From Calendula officinalis (lineage: Eukaryota > Streptophyta > Magnoliopsida > Asterales > Asteraceae), in NCBI GenBank assembly GCA_963853835.1, contig OY970824.1, positions 72,116,372 through 72,180,371 on the forward strand: a stretch of DNA of 64,000 bases, given 5' to 3'. The position numbers and the translations under genes were made by a program. Below are positions 23,506 through 36,273 of this stretch, piece by piece; the first letter of the stretch is position 1; each line of letters opens with the position of its first letter. The notes under the pieces are model-generated. The model saw nothing but the letters and a program-made list of their open reading frames with translations. It had not been told where the DNA came from and ran no database searches.

Positions 23506-24107
23506 AAAAATAGAAAAAGGGAACAAAGACCATGGGTATGTATGATGGAGTTCACGAGCTTCCCATGCAATAGTTTCAGAGGGGTCATGGTACTACTGGA
23601 AACCACTCTCTTCCTTTTTTACTTTTGTTTTCCGTAATTACGATATTCTACTTTTATTAATTACTATATACTTTTGAAAATGTAAAATAATGTATATATA
23701 AGAAACGATATCATGGTAACTTTATGTCTCTATACAAGAATACAAACAAACTTTATCGGTGCGTTATAAGAAAATTGTTTGAGCAACTAATGTTAAAAGG
23801 GACTAAACTTCAAATAAAAAAGTCTACAAGTTTATGCATTATAAATACAAAATAAATAAAATAATCCATAATTAAACAATAAAAAACTATTGGAAATGCC
23901 CTGAACTTAATACTAGTTATGAAGATCATATATATTTATCTTTAGTATCAATTAGTATATGATACATTGCTCACTCTCTTCTCTTACACCGCCATTGATG
24001 GTCACCACCGGCCACCTTCGAGCATTCCGTGGCCACCTGTGCCGCTTTGTTGAGGTGTTAGTTCGTGAATATGAAAGAATAATTAAGAACCATTAGTAGA
24101 TTAGGCA
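23506..24107. other. Intergenic spacer
   Basis: No gene recognised. Mostly AT-rich; a short GC-rich CACCACCGGCCACC-type stretch lies near 24000. Confidence 0.5.
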
Positions 24108-24520
24108 ACTAGAGGTGTAATCGAGCCGAGTTGGATCGACACAATGTTAAGCTTGAGCTCGACTTAATTATAAAACTCTAAGCTTGAATCTCGACTCGAG
24201 CTCGATTGTGCTTTTATTTTCAAGCTCGAGCTCGACTCGATTAAATAATCGTCACTTTCGAGCTCGATTTAATTCGAATTTGGTTATCGGTAATGAAAAT
24301 ATGCACATACTTACAGTGTGAAAATGTAAATAAGTACAAGCTCGAATAGGCTTGTGAGCCTTACGGGCTGGACATTTTCATGCTCGACCTCGATTCGAAA
24401 GTTTTCTCGAGTAGCTTGAGATCGAGCTCGACTCGACTTTAATCGAGTCGATTTCGAGTTAATCTCGGATAGCTCACGAGTTAATTTAAGTAGCTCGACA
24501 TAAAGCGCGATTTTAATTGA
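24108..24520. repeat. AGCTCGA/TCGAGCT-rich repetitive element
   Basis: From AGAGGTGTAATCGAGCCGAG onward the sequence is built of AGCTCGA, CTCGACTCGA and their complements. This is a familiar non-autonomous plant repeat type; I could define the left edge but not a matching right terminal repeat. Confidence 0.5.
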
Positions 24521-26258
24521 GTGTATTTCAAATATTTTTTGAGTTTAGGGTTTTACTCGTTTAGACCACTGCCAACGGCGGTGGTCATATATTCCGCCAG
24601 TTTCAAGATCGGTTGATTCCACCATTGGCACCATTAGCTCGGTTGATTCCGCCGGTTGCTTTGCACCACTTTGGCGACGAGAGTGAGGGAGAGATCAATG
24701 GGTGATGGTGGGCCCAGATGAGTATTTTTGTGTGTGTATTTTGTAATGGTGTGTCCCAAAAAATTTAAAAGGAGATGTATTGTTGGCAAAGGTACGTCAG
24801 TTTAGTATCGGTTGTAGGATGAGCTGATGTGCCATTGATTTGACAACTGGTATCATCATTATGAGTGGTCTTACACACTTTACACAGTTTTTAAAAGTAG
24901 TTAGATATAAAAAAAATTGTTGGGCGATAAAGGGACATTGAACAATAAAAAGTGGTTGTCAAATCAAACTGCCACACATACCATAACCATGTGATTTGTA
25001 AATACTCAAAAAGGTTTCATTCTATTTGGGACCCAACGCATGACATTTTCTCAATGTTCGGCCGCCCAGCCTTCTATGCCCCTCACTTATGTCGACCAAC
25101 ACAATGCCACTTCTGAAATATGACAAATAAAATAATTTAATAAAAATAAATTTATAACTAATTTTAATCGCTTATCATTGATGTGGGTAGTCCAACCATT
25201 TGATTGGCTCAATTTTGTAATGGTCTGTACTTACATGTTACTAAATAAGAGTTGTAATGTTGGTCAGGGGTACCAAGGGATGGGCAGGGTCATCCCAAAA
25301 TTTTTCCGATTAGTATAAATTTTTTAGGAGTCGGTTCATTTTTTGGTTTGATTCATCCAAATATACATAATATATGAGCGATAACTAATACACGTCATAT
25401 ATTAGCTCAGTTACTAACTCATGTATCTTAAAACATATAATGTTTAGTTTAAATCTCTTACATATGCATATATATTTTTTTTAAATCTTTTTTTTTCCTT
25501 TCCCGTTTTAACATTTATTTTACTCTATTTCCTATTAAAATTTTCTTTTCTTTTTTGATTCATTTCCCCCTAGGTTTATTAGCTTAAAAATATGATGCTC
25601 GAATTAACTAACACGTGAATTTTGATTTTGACTAATTTAGTTTAGGTTTAGATTTTCTTCAAACTAAAACTGATTTGACTTTAAATAAAACTTTACTCAA
25701 AGAACATGACTTGCACTCCAAAATTTTGTCCACCTTTAAAAATTTGTCTAGTACCGCCACTGATGTTAGTCCTTCTGGTTATGGCTCGATAACTTTAAAA
25801 GGACAAGTGATGTTATATGTAAGTCACTTGCATAATATTATTGTTATACAATACGGCTATATCATTTTTCGCTAAGACAGTGTTTGGTTTATTGGAATGA
25901 AATGAAATTTGAGGAATTGAAACGCAAATCCACCAAATTTTAGTGTTTGGTTCAAAAAATAGTGGAATTATAATCATAAATGACACAAACATTCCACAAA
26001 ATGAAGAAAAATAATTACTTCCAAATCTTGAATTGAAATCTCACGGATTTTTAACTTTATATACTTTATTTTTTTTAACATAATAAAACTCTATAATCCT
26101 TCCGCATTCCTAACTCGCCACCGTCAGTACTACCACCCATTACCACCACCTAGCCACCCTTCGATACCAACACTACTCACAATCACCATCACTACCGCCA
26201 CCCACCACCACCACCCAACCGCCACCCATCCCATTGCCCCAAATTGCAAGGATCATAT
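24521..26258. other. Intergenic spacer with CCACC-rich stretch
   Basis: No gene recognised. 26100-26240 is a run of CCACCACC/CCATTACC-type sequence resembling one half of the palindrome-rich MITEs but without CACATG sites. Confidence 0.45.
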
Positions 26259-26615
26259 CTATGTTACACCAATTTTTTTTTTTAATCTAAAAAGATCCCA
26301 AATACCGACGATACCATTCGATTTCCTATTAGAATTAACATAAGCATAATCACAATTGGTGGAACCCCACAAAAAATAAATAAGATTTTTATCAACCGTG
26401 TTGGACTTTGTTCCTTGAGTGCCCAAAAAACCAACATTAATTTTTTTACGCAATCTACGTGACCAATTTCTTTTAAGATCGTATCCGATTCCATTAATGT
26501 TTAAGGAGATAATATTCATTGATTGACAATTTTTCCTCCATGATTCGTGAAGGTGGATGCAACTAAGTTTTGTTGACCATCCAACATTGCTTGCTTCATT
26601 CAACATGCTTAACAA
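26259..26615 (-). pseudogene. L1-type LINE fragment, start of the endonuclease domain
   Basis: From about 26519 on the minus strand the reading MNIISLNINGIGYDLKRNWS, then VGFLGTQGTK and GIVGIWD, follows the N-terminus of plant LINE ORF2 endonucleases (apurinic endonuclease fold: MNIxSxNxRGxG, GLQETK, GGxxxxWD). The residue that should be the catalytic Glu of the QETK motif is Gly here, and nothing beyond the first 90 residues remains. A 5'-end scrap without the reverse transcriptase. Confidence 0.7.
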
Positions 26616-26650
26616 GCCTACAAGTAACGTATTTATAACTAAACCGGCAG

Positions 26651-26872
26651 GGGCATCTCCGAGATTTTGAGTGCCCTGTGCGAAAACACGAAAATGGGCC
26701 CCCTAAATACAAGATTTTTATAAAAATTTGGACTTTCTAATTTTTTTTCTATTAAATTATTAAGTTGACTTAAATTTTAGTATTATATATAAGATATACA
26801 TAAAAATTGAGCCCCTATAAAATATGGGTCCTGTGCGGCTGCACCTCCTGCACATCCTCAAAGAAACCCCTG
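26651..26872. mobile_element. Small insertion with 11-bp TSD TAAACCGGCAG
   Basis: The exact 11-bp repeat TAAACCGGCAG stands at 26640-26650 and 26873-26883. The 222-bp insert starts GGGCATCTCCGAG and ends AAAGAAACCCCTG. Internal GGGCCCCCTAAAT and GAGCCCCTATAAA are partly related. Duplication length suggests a Mutator-like MITE; weak terminal repeats keep this open. Confidence 0.6.
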
Positions 26873-27027
26873 TAAACCGGCAGATATAGTTTTTTTTATC
26901 CATATAAGCCCACTTTCTTTTCGTACAAACGTATTACGTAGTAATAACAAAAGTAGAAGCCCTGAAAGGAATTTGATACGGATAATATAATTATTTTGGT
27001 TATTAGAGTATAATTATATAGGGTATG

Positions 27028-27271
<244 letters not shown>

Positions 27272-27276
27272 ATGCC

Positions 27277-27914
27277 TGTCAGGATCGATTAACTATGAAG
27301 AGTTAATAAACACCTTTAGATCTAATTGATAATAGAAGTTGCAGCGGATCAACACTATATCAATATATTAAGAACAATAAACTGTAAAACAATATGCGAA
27401 AATATTAAGAGCACAGTTTCACAAAAAGCTTCAATGTATATTATCGATTAACAATACACACGTACGTTTACAATTCGTAAGGAACTATTTATAATAGTCC
27501 TTGAAGCTAAACTATTTACCCTAGTTATTCTAGGACTTGATTTACATTCGAATTATAAAGATATACATTGAATTACATTCTATAACTATCTCTGTGAAGA
27601 TCTCGGACTTGATTTGCTTCCAAATCGTATATCAGTAGTAATCTGCAATCACCAGTAGTAAATAAGCATCGCAGTAGTAAGTCTGGTGACCAGTAGTAAG
27701 TCCAAAACCATCGTCAGTAGTAACTACTATTGATCAGTAGTATCTTCAATATGCCTTGATCAGTAGTAACTAAGTTATAGACTTCACCAGTATCAACTTC
27801 ATCAGTAGTAAGTTTCTGCCCCATCAGTACTAACCACAATATTCATCAGTAGTAAACATGATCAGTACTAACTGCAGCATCAGTATTAAGTTGATCTGTG
27901 ATTTTGTTCTAACA
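27277..27914 (-). repeat. 3' LTR of Copia A
   Basis: 638 bp. Contains nine exact CAGTAGTA octamers (plus-strand reading) between about 27630 and 27865, plus CAGTACTAA, CAGTATTAA and CAGTATCAA variants. A TATAAATAG box (minus strand) lies near 27485-27495, downstream of the motif array. Confidence 0.95.
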
Positions 27915-27926
27915 ATCTCCCCCTAA
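27915..27926 (-). other. Polypurine tract of Copia A
   Basis: On the minus strand the purine run TTAGGGGGAGAT directly precedes the 3' LTR. It primes plus-strand DNA synthesis. Confidence 0.8.
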
Positions 27927-27946
27927 ACTTATTGATTATCTTTCAA

Positions 27947-30900
27947 TCACATAAGTTTCTTTTGTTCTTCTTCTTCTTCTTGCTTTCTTTTCTGCAACGT
28001 TCTTTGGTTCTGTTGATGTCTTTGCTCAATGATGTATTTGCTGTTTCTCTTTGTGAAATAATTCAATTTATTTTGAAACATAACAGCATCATAAGGTTTC
28101 ATCATTGTATTTATGAATATCTGATACATAGTCTTCTCAGAATGTGGATATTCTTTTTCATATAAGTATAGCTCACATACTTTGCCTGACTTTTCAAAGA
28201 AGTACATATTGGCAGTTGGAATCACATTCCAAGCATAAACATTTCATTGATCTAAAAATTGTTCTGGGTAGTTGTCTGGATAAAATGCAGCATCTATCAT
28301 TCTTGTTAAGTATCCAGCACCAGATTCTCTCCATGTTTTCTTTGCCATCCTTAGTTTTCCAATGATTAGAAGTTTAATAACATCACTTCTTGAACATGAA
28401 CTAATCAATGGCAACCATCCAGTAAATCTTTGTACAACTTTATCTTCCCTTATAATCTCTATGACATTGTTCTGCATAACCCTCCAATTGATGATTGGAT
28501 TGTTCTGCAAGGGAGCAATAGGCACTTCAAGAACAGGTATGATTTGTTCTGTTTTTGACTTCTTTTTAGAGCTCTGTTCTTGAGTAATAGCTTTTCTCTT
28601 CTTTGATTAGGGAGTTGAAGAATCACCAGTAGTTGATACACTACCAGCTTTGATTAATGTTGGACTGATTGGAATTAGGGCTTTGGATTTCTTTGCTTCT
28701 TTTTCTTCTTGTTCAGCCAAATCCTTCTTCTTGGCAGCACAATATTTTTCAATAATAGTCATCATCTTCATTCTGCCAAATGACTTTGCACTATGCCCTT
28801 TTGTTTTCAAATAATCAATCATATTGGTCTTCTGTTCAAATACATCATCAGTTAGCTCACTTTTTGTTCTTTTGCATTCAGAAACCAATTCTTCAAGACA
28901 TTGTATATGTTCTTCTTCAACTTTTCTGAGTCTTTTGAATTCTGCTTTTTGAGCTTCTATCTGAATGTCTTCTACTTGAACAGGTACTTGAACAGGAATT
29001 TTAGTTTCTTGAGTTTTCTTCTTTTTATTCTCCTCAAGAGCTTGATACATCTCCACATTCTCCAAGAATTTCTTGTGTTTTATCCTCCATCTGGACTGTT
29101 TTTCTGATCTGACATGATTTATTTTGTTCACCATTTGGTGACCTAATGCTCTGTTTGGATAATCATCATCATATACTTCCTTTCCTTTTCCAATACAGAC
29201 AGATGGTGGAGGTGGAGTGTATTTCATATCAGGTACACCCAAAATCAGAAGTTTTGGATAGAATAAGTGTAGTTGATCTTCTGATAGAATTTTAGGGTGT
29301 GGAGGAAGTGTACATTCATCTACCTCAAACCAATTCACATTATCATCATTGTCATGTATGATAAGTGGTTGATTAGGAGTTGGTGGTTTGGAGATAATGA
29401 CATGTCTTTCCCTTTCAATTAGCTCTGGGAGTTGCAGTTCTTCCTCTTCAGTAGTAACCAAAGTAGTTACTACTGGTGTGACTTCAGGAGTTACTACTGA
29501 TAGGGCATCAGTAGTATTTGTTGCTTTTATTTCCTCTTCCTGACTTACTACTGCTATGATATCAGTAGTAGGAGTTACTACTGATACTTCTTTTTCAGCT
29601 TGTTCTTCCATGTGAGCAGTAGTAGTAGGCTCATCATCAACATTCATCCTTTCTGGGCCTTCATCAACATTTGTTTCTTTTAGGTTTAAGAGAGAGGATG
29701 CTGCTGCTGTAATTGAGTCATCAATCATTGTTTGAATATTATCCTTCTCCCCCTTAGTGAGCTCAACTGAAGGAGCCTCACTATCATCAATCTTCTTCTT
29801 CAATTTCCTTATGATTTTAGTTTGTTGATAAAGCCTGTGTTCATATAACCTCATTCGTTTGTTGATGGTATTAACATGCCTTTTCATTACTGCAATTGTT
29901 TTCCCCTGATTTGTGAGATATGTAAGACAATTTTGTACAGTGGATTCAAGAGAATCCACTTTATCCGTCAATTGTTTGGTTTTAATACTGCCCTCACTCC
30001 ATCTAGCAAGATCATCGGGCTCACTGAATGGTACATTGGCTTTAAGGTTTTCCATCCTATCCATCAAATCCATAGATCTACCCTCATCACTTCTTGGTGA
30101 TTCATTGGGTTGTTTAGACACCCTCTTCTTCCTAGAAGAAGCAGAGATGCCCCCCCTTGAGGTTTCTTGGCACCGGGGTCCTTTAAGTAATTCCTCAAAT
30201 GAGTCATCACTTAAAGTTGCCGAGGTCTGGGTCTTAGTTATGTTTTCACTATCCTGTGCACCCACCTTTGGGGCATCAGTAGTGAAAGCGCTCGCCTCAT
30301 GTCCTCTCTCCTCCTTGGAGGACAGCTCTTTAGCCTGGGGTGTGACTCGATTTGTCCCCTGGTGTCCTTTAAAGAAGTTTTCTTTCTTTTATAGATTGTG
30401 GATATATTTTGGATGACATTGGGCAGGTCTTCCACAGAGTGAAGAGCAGCACTCTGAGGATTTATTTCAAGTTCCTGGGACACATTCAGGACTTCTATAT
30501 TTGTGGGTGATTGAGTGACTGTTTGGGGTGGTGTTTGGGCTGCATTTGGGGGTGATGGAGTGGGTTGAGGTTCAATTTGGGTTGTATATATGATTGAACC
30601 CTCTCCAATTTGTGGTTGATCTTTGATCATATTAGGAAACAAAGGGGTTTCCTTGCCCGAAAATTTAAATTGTTTTCTCATATTTGAGAAAACTTTCTTG
30701 TTCAACTCAGGAATGATAAAAATGTTTTTGGGAGTTGACAAGTTTTGTAATTCACAGTTTATAATATGTTGGAGAAATCTGGGATACATTAAAAATTTTG
30801 AGGAACTAAGATTTCCCAACATACCTTCAAAAATCATGTATGAAAAATTAAATACTTGGTCTGTGCATAAACAGACAACAGCAGAGGCTATTGCCTTGTT

Positions 30901-31391
30901 AAACTCATTCCAAGTACTTCGTTTTGGAGAAATACAATGCTGAATAGTATGTACAAGAAATTTCCATTGTGGGGAGAGAAGACCTTTTTGAAAAAAGTTA
31001 CTATGTTAAGTCTTCCCTCATATCCCATTTTATTTAAAATTTCAGCAATGAATTCTTTAGGAAGTGTAAACATACCTGCATCATCGTGTAGTTGGAGATG
31101 GTGTCGAACTGATTGCTCTGTGATTGTGATCGTCTTGTCATCCACTGATGATTTTATCATAGGTACAGTTGCACCTTCTGTTCTTTCAGCATTGGTCCAG
31201 AAATCCACCAAGTGTTGTTGGTATGCTTTTGGTTTGACAGTTAACGCAAACTTTATATAGGAATTTTTCAAGAAGTTGACTATCGGACGAAAATCTTTTG
31301 TTCCGTCTGGATTGCGTAGAAACGCACACATATTGTGGAACTCTGAATATTTGAGATCTGTTTGAATATTGAGAGATTGTAGAGTTGCCAT
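27947..31391 (-). pseudogene. Env-like ORF of Copia A (broken)
   Basis: Starts at ATG 31391 (MATLQSLNIQTDLKYSEF) and runs to a stop at 27947, just before the polypurine tract, about 1,140 codons. Breaks: a frame change near 30910, another near 30365, an in-frame stop at 28607 and a TGA at 28244; the frame resumes after each. The first 170 residues are a globular domain shared in type with element B (FWTNAE..., cf. FWYSAT...). Next come a Pro/Thr-rich part, a coiled coil (TDKVDSLESTVQ to KIIRKLKKKIDD), a Val/Thr/Glu-rich part written largely in TACTACTG motifs, and a basic, Glu-rich C-terminus. SIRE elements are known for such a gene downstream of pol; its function is not established. I see no signal peptide and no convincing membrane segment, so 'envelope' is only a label. 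Confidence 0.75.
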
Positions 31392-31518
31392 TGTTGTTGA
31401 TTTGAGAGAAACTCTTAAGAATTTTGTTACTGATGTAGGGTTTTTGATCGTATGCTAGGGTTTATCGAGAGGATTTAGTGAATCGAAGTAAAGATAATGT
31501 TAAACTAATCGACTGCCG

Positions 31519-31530
31519 CCTTTTATATCT
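31519..31530 (-). promoter_or_regulatory. TATA box of a putative internal promoter for the env-like gene, Copia A
   Basis: On the minus strand AGATATAAAAGG (core TATAAAA, 31521-31527) lies 130 bp upstream of the env-like ATG. The stretch between reads like a plant leader, with AAACCCTAGC and TCAAATCAACAACA just before the ATG. Element B has a TATA box at the same distance. Confidence 0.55.
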
Positions 31531-31626
31531 TTCGATTTAACCTGCACAAAGACTAAGTTGCCCTTCGAATCATAACATAACGGTTATTTTCACGGGGGTT
31601 AGTTTGGTAATTTTGATTCTGAAAGA

Positions 31627-31888
31627 CCAGTAGTAAATTTGATACCAGTAGGAGAACATCAGTAGTATCTACGAACGTCAGTAGTAACTAAGGATTTTGA
31701 CATCAGTAGTAACTATAGACATCAGTAGTAACCACCCACACACAAGACCAGTAGTATATGTGAATATCAGTAGTACTGACTTACCAATAGTATTTATGTA
31801 AACCTAATACACACCAGTAGTATTGACCTACCAGTAGTATTTTGTGCACATTCCTACACACCAGTAATACAGATCTACCAGTAGTAAA
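31627..31888 (-). repeat. CAGTAGTA array upstream of the env-like gene, Copia A
   Basis: Ten exact CAGTAGTA octamers (plus-strand reading) plus near copies such as CAGTAATA within 262 bp of non-coding DNA between the pol stop and the env-like TATA box. Spacing is irregular, so this is a motif cluster, not a tandem repeat. Confidence 0.9.
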
Positions 31889-31949
31889 ACACTTAAACAA
31901 ATAAATAACTTTTTACAACAAAACTTTACACATGATATTAAGAGAGATT

Positions 31950-33105
31950 TTAATTTATTAAAATCATTCCAATACTGCTAACCAAGAAGTTGAATCTTCC
32001 TACATCAAATGCTTTTGTAAAAAGATCTGCTAATTGATCATCAGTATGGATTTTAACCACTTTGATTAATTTCTTTTCATTGCAATCTCTTATAAAATGA
32101 AATCTTATTTCAATGTGTTTAGTTTTAGAGTGTTTTACTGGATTGTTCACAATACTAATAGCACTTTGATTATCAATAAAAATAGGAGTTTTAAGGATAG
32201 AGATACCAAAGTCTAGAAGTTGGTTTTGAATCCAGAGTACTTGAGCACAACAAGCAGATGCAGCTACATACTCTGCTTCAGCAATTGATGTTGATACATT
32301 TGTTTGCTTCTTACATTGCCATGACACCAGTCTTGATCCAAAGAATTGACATCCACCAGTAGTGGACTTTCTATCTTGACATTCACCTCCATAGTCACTA
32401 TCTGTGTAGGCTATGAGTTCAAAGGGTGAATCATGTGGATACCATAGACCCAGTGATTGTTTGCCTTTCAAGTATCTGAAAATTCTTTTGACAGCCTGTA
32501 AGTGTAGTTCTTTAGGTCTTGCTTGATATCTTGCACATACACACACACTATACATAATGTCAGGTCTTGATGCAGTTAAGTACATCAAAGAGCCTATCAT
32601 TGATCTATATAAGTGTTCATCTACATCCTCCCCCTCAACATCTGGATGTAGGTGTTTGTGTGTTTCCATTGGTGTGCTTGCACTCTTGCAGTATTTCAAA
32701 TCAAACTTTTCCAAGATGTCTTTAACATATTTTGATTGGTTTATCAAAATACCATTTGTTCTTTGACTGACCTGGAGTCCAAGGAAGAAGTTCATTGGAC
32801 CCATAGAGCTCATCTTGAATTTAATCTGCATCAGTTCTTCAAATTCTTTGCATAATAAATCATTGGTTGAACCAAAAATGATATCATCTACATAGATTTG
32901 TACCAGTAGTATATCATCTTTGACTTTTTTTGTAAACAAAGTTTTGTCAATGGCTCCTCTTTTAAAGTTATTTTTCAATAGATATGATGATAATGTATCA
33001 TACCATGCTCTTGGTGCCTGATGTAGGCCATACATAGCTTTATCCAGTTTGAATACATAATCACCATGTTTTGGATCTTCAAAACCTGGAGGTTGGCAGA
33101 CATAG
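31950..33105 (-). pseudogene. Reverse transcriptase (C-terminal) and RNase H of Copia A
   Basis: Continues the pol frame after the nested element B. Visible: CQPPGFEDPKHGDYVFKLDK, AMYGLHQAPRAWYDTL, the catalytic YVDD at about 32895 (VQIYVDDIIFGS), SMIGSLMYLTASRPDIMY, and RNase H with YTDSDYGG, DRKSTTGGCQF, TSIAEAEYVAAS, KTKHIEIRFHFIRD and TDDQLADLFTKA, ending in a normal stop at 31950. This part has no internal stop, so pol was intact here until element B split it at the TSD CATAG. Confidence 0.9.
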
Positions 33106-33601
33106 TGTTAAGGCAAAAAGCCTTGCCCCTTTAGATCTTAAGATAACAAAACAACCTAGACTAGCTTTGATTAATATGTAGAATAATATAGCTAAGTTTA
33201 GGTCTGATACTGAGTGATCAGTATTGGAACTCAGTATCAGTACTCAGTATCAGATAGTGATACTGAGTAGAAGGACTGAGTGATACTCAGTATAGTAACG
33301 GACTAAGATCAAATCCCTTGATCTTAGTCATTTTCCTTACTTAGTCCTTCGGTTACTCCTTTGCTCATTATGTAAGATCTCTATAACATTATAAATAGAG
33401 ATCATATTGCAAAGGAGTACTTACCAATTTACTTTACACATTCACATCTTTTGTAATTGATCAGTGGTATTGCTTTTCCGCAGCATACCACAATTAGTGG
33501 ATTTATACATTGACTATATTCTTGTGTTATCACTCTAATATTTCTCTAAGTATAATAATCTATCAATTAACATTATAAACCAGGGTTGTTGTGACCTAAC
33601 A
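33106..33601 (+). repeat. 5' LTR of Copia B
   Basis: Contains five TACTGAG/CTCAGTA motifs in alternating orientations at 33207-33295, followed about 95 bp later by TATAAATAG (33390-33398), the probable promoter TATA box. Confidence 0.95.
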
Positions 33602-33603
33602 AC

Positions 33604-33616
33604 TGGTATCAGAGCA
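33604..33616 (+). other. Primer binding site of Copia B
   Basis: TGGTATCAGAGCA starts two bases after the LTR and complements the 3' end of initiator methionine tRNA, as in most plant Copia elements. Confidence 0.9.
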
Positions 33617-33699
33617 GGCTAAATAATCTCTTATTTAGTCGATCTATAACCCTGGCAGCCATTTCCTACATCTATCCCTCCAACACTCAAAAATCCAAA

Positions 33700-36273
33700 A
33701 TGTCTACAATTGTTGCACCAATTATGTCTGGAAAGGGAGTACCCATCTTTGATGGAAAAGACTTTCATCAATGGAAGATCAAAGCACAGTGGTATCTTGA
33801 ATCTATTCATCATGAGATGCTCACTGTGCTAAATGATGGTCCCATCATTCCACAAACTGTGGAGCCTGTTGCTGCTACTGATGATGCTCCTGAGGGCATA
33901 AGATCTGTACCTAAACTAAAGCACAACTGGACTGATACTGACCGTCAGTTGTATGCTTTAGACTCCAGAGCTAAAGGGGTGATTGGTAATGCTGTTACCA
34001 AAGAGATACTTAATGCAATTATGAAATTGCCAACAGCAAAGGCTATGTGGGATAGTCTATCAGTCACCTATGAAGGTACAGCAAAGGTGAAGTTGCAAAG
34101 AAAAAGCAACATGAGAAGGAAATATGAAAATTTCTTTTCAACTCCAAATGAAGACATCACCACTCTCTATAACAGGTTCAATACTGTTATCCATGATTTA
34201 ATCAGTGTAGGCATTGTGAAAGAGGAAGGAGAGCTTGTTCAAAAGTTTCTGGATAGCCTTCCTCAACAATTTCTTGACATGACAAACTCTGTCAATGCTG
34301 CTAACAACATTGAGTCATACACTCTTCAAACTTTGTATGGTTTAATGCTGAATCATGAGGAGAATAATGCTGCAAGACTGATCAACTGGAAGAAAACTGA
34401 CAAGTCTTCCACTGGTATGGCTCTAGTTGTGCAACAGGCCTATACTGTGACTGAGCCAGATGAACCAGAAGTTGATCTTGCTGATGCTGAGGCAGAAGAG
34501 CTTGAAACTCAAATGGCTCTCATGTCTATGAAGCTGGATCAGTTGAAGAAGAAGAGGCTTGGTGTTAGCTCTTCTAATACTGACCCTAAATCAGGTCTGT
34601 GCTATAGGTGTGGAAAGCCTGGACATATTGCTGCAAATTGTCATACTAAGTCTTCTGAGACTGACCAAAATGACAAGATTGCATACCGAGCAAAAAGATA
34701 TAGAGACAAATATGTCAAGCTGAAGAATTGGAGCAAGGGAAAGAGGGCAGAAGGAAATGGAGCACCTCATCAAGCACTTTACTCAGAAGCCTGGATGGAT
34801 GAAGAGTTAAGTGATGATGAAGAAGAGATTGAGAATAAAGCCTTTATGGCTTTCACTGAAGATGATTTGAAGAGTTCCTTTGAAAAGGATATCAAAGAGG
34901 CTGAGAGGATGAGTGTTCATACTGATTGGGATTCCACTCAGTTGTACAAGGTAAGTTCCTTTCAAACTTATTCAGTGAATGAAAAAACCAAGATTTTTGA
35001 GTATATGCTTGTTGATCTTAAAACTTCTGTACAAAAAGAAAAAGCTTTAAAATTAACAATTAAAGAACTTGAAAGGGTAAATAATGAAAACTTGGATAAA
35101 TTAGCAAAATATAAAGATTTAGAACTAAACTTTTCAGATTTAAAAGACATTAACCAAAGATTAGCTGATAAAGCTCATTTACACAAACTTGAAAAAGAGA
35201 AATTTGAAAAACAGTGTAAATCTTGGGGAAATGCTTCAATAAAATTAAATAAATGTTTAAATGAACAATTTCCAGAAAATGTGAGGGCTGCACTTGGTGT
35301 TGATCCTCAATTTAAAAACAGGAACAATTTTGCTGATTTATTTGAAGAGTTTTCTACTATGAACCCTATTAATTTTGTAAAAGCTAAAACTTTATGTGAA
35401 GTTGGATGTCAAACTGAGTCAGATGATGAAGAAAATGAAATTTTAGAAAAACCTATTGGTCCTTCCATCTGCTCAAAGTGCTATACTGAGCTACAAGAAC
35501 TCAGTATTGAATTTCAAATAACAGAAATTTCTGATACCGAGCTACCAATAGTTCAGTATGACACTTCTGCTGTTCCACCTTTTGAATTATTATTTAATAC
35601 AACAACTTTTGAATTATATAATGATAATAAAACAACTTCTATCTCACATGTTTCATCAAATACAGAAGTTGCAGGAACAGAAACATTATATACTGAGACA
35701 TCTAAAGAACCTGTTAAAGTTGTTTCTTCAAAACATGATAAACAAAAGACAACTTCAACTAGGTCTTTGGTTGGCAAAGACAAGAAGTCTACCACTAATA
35801 AAATTAGAAAGACTTCTCTGTCAAATAAAAATAAGCAACCAGATCCTCCATCTCCTAAACCAGTTAAAAACAATGGTAATACATCTATTAGAAATAACAA
35901 AATTAACATTTTAAAAACACTTGGTGATCAGGTTAAATCTTTAAGTAAACAATTTGCAAAACTCGTTAATACTGACCTACCAAAAGTGAAACATTTTTCT
36001 AAAATACCATATGAAAATATGTTTAGAAAGTGACCTAGAAAATGTTATAGATGTCATCATACTGGTCATAAGGGAGATGAATGCTGGACTGGTCTCTCAA
36101 GTCCTAGGTACTCAGTACCAAAGAAAAGGAGAGAAACTAAGTCAATATCACCAAAGAAAACTTCTAAAGTTACCCCTGAAGTGATACCGATCTCTCCACA
36201 TAAAGAGATCAAGTCAAATTATGTTTATCCCACCAAAGGTCCCATTCAAAAATGGGTTCCTAAAAAGAACTAA
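33700..36273 (+). pseudogene. Gag of Copia B (in-frame TGA near its C-terminus)
   Basis: ATG 33700 opens MSTIVAPIMSGKGVPIFDGK, followed by the Copia gag (UBN2-type) core with FHQWKIKAQWYLESI, AMWDSLSVTYEGT and DSLPQQFLDM. A CCHC zinc knuckle (CYRCGKPGHIAANC) lies at about residue 301. A Lys/Glu-rich coiled coil covers about residues 430-515. An in-frame TGA at 36031-36033 cuts it at 777 residues; the same frame continues through a second CCHC knuckle (CYRCHHTGHKGDEC, about 36046-36087) to WVPKKN and TAA at 36271-36273. Two knuckles, one each side of a long linker, also occur in element A, so this is a family trait. Gag forms the virus-like particle that packages the RNA. Confidence 0.85.

Noticed and set aside
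27630..27870. CRISPR-like array (repeated CAGTAGTAA)
   Set aside because: Repeats are 8-9 bp, irregularly spaced, on both strands, within an LTR of a plant retrotransposon. No spacers and no cas genes.
28901..30416. Plus-strand open frames opposite the env-like gene
   Set aside because: They are mirror frames of the minus-strand env-like gene, which has the recognisable layout and coiled coil.
33604..33616. tRNA fragment or tRNA gene (TGGTATCAGAGCA)
   Set aside because: It is the retrotransposon primer binding site, complementary to a tRNA 3' end, with no tRNA body around it.
36255..36273. Programmed -1 frameshift site between gag and pol of Copia B
   Set aside because: TAAAAAG in the gag frame is not a proper X XXY YYZ heptamer, and element A offers even less, so I left the mechanism open.
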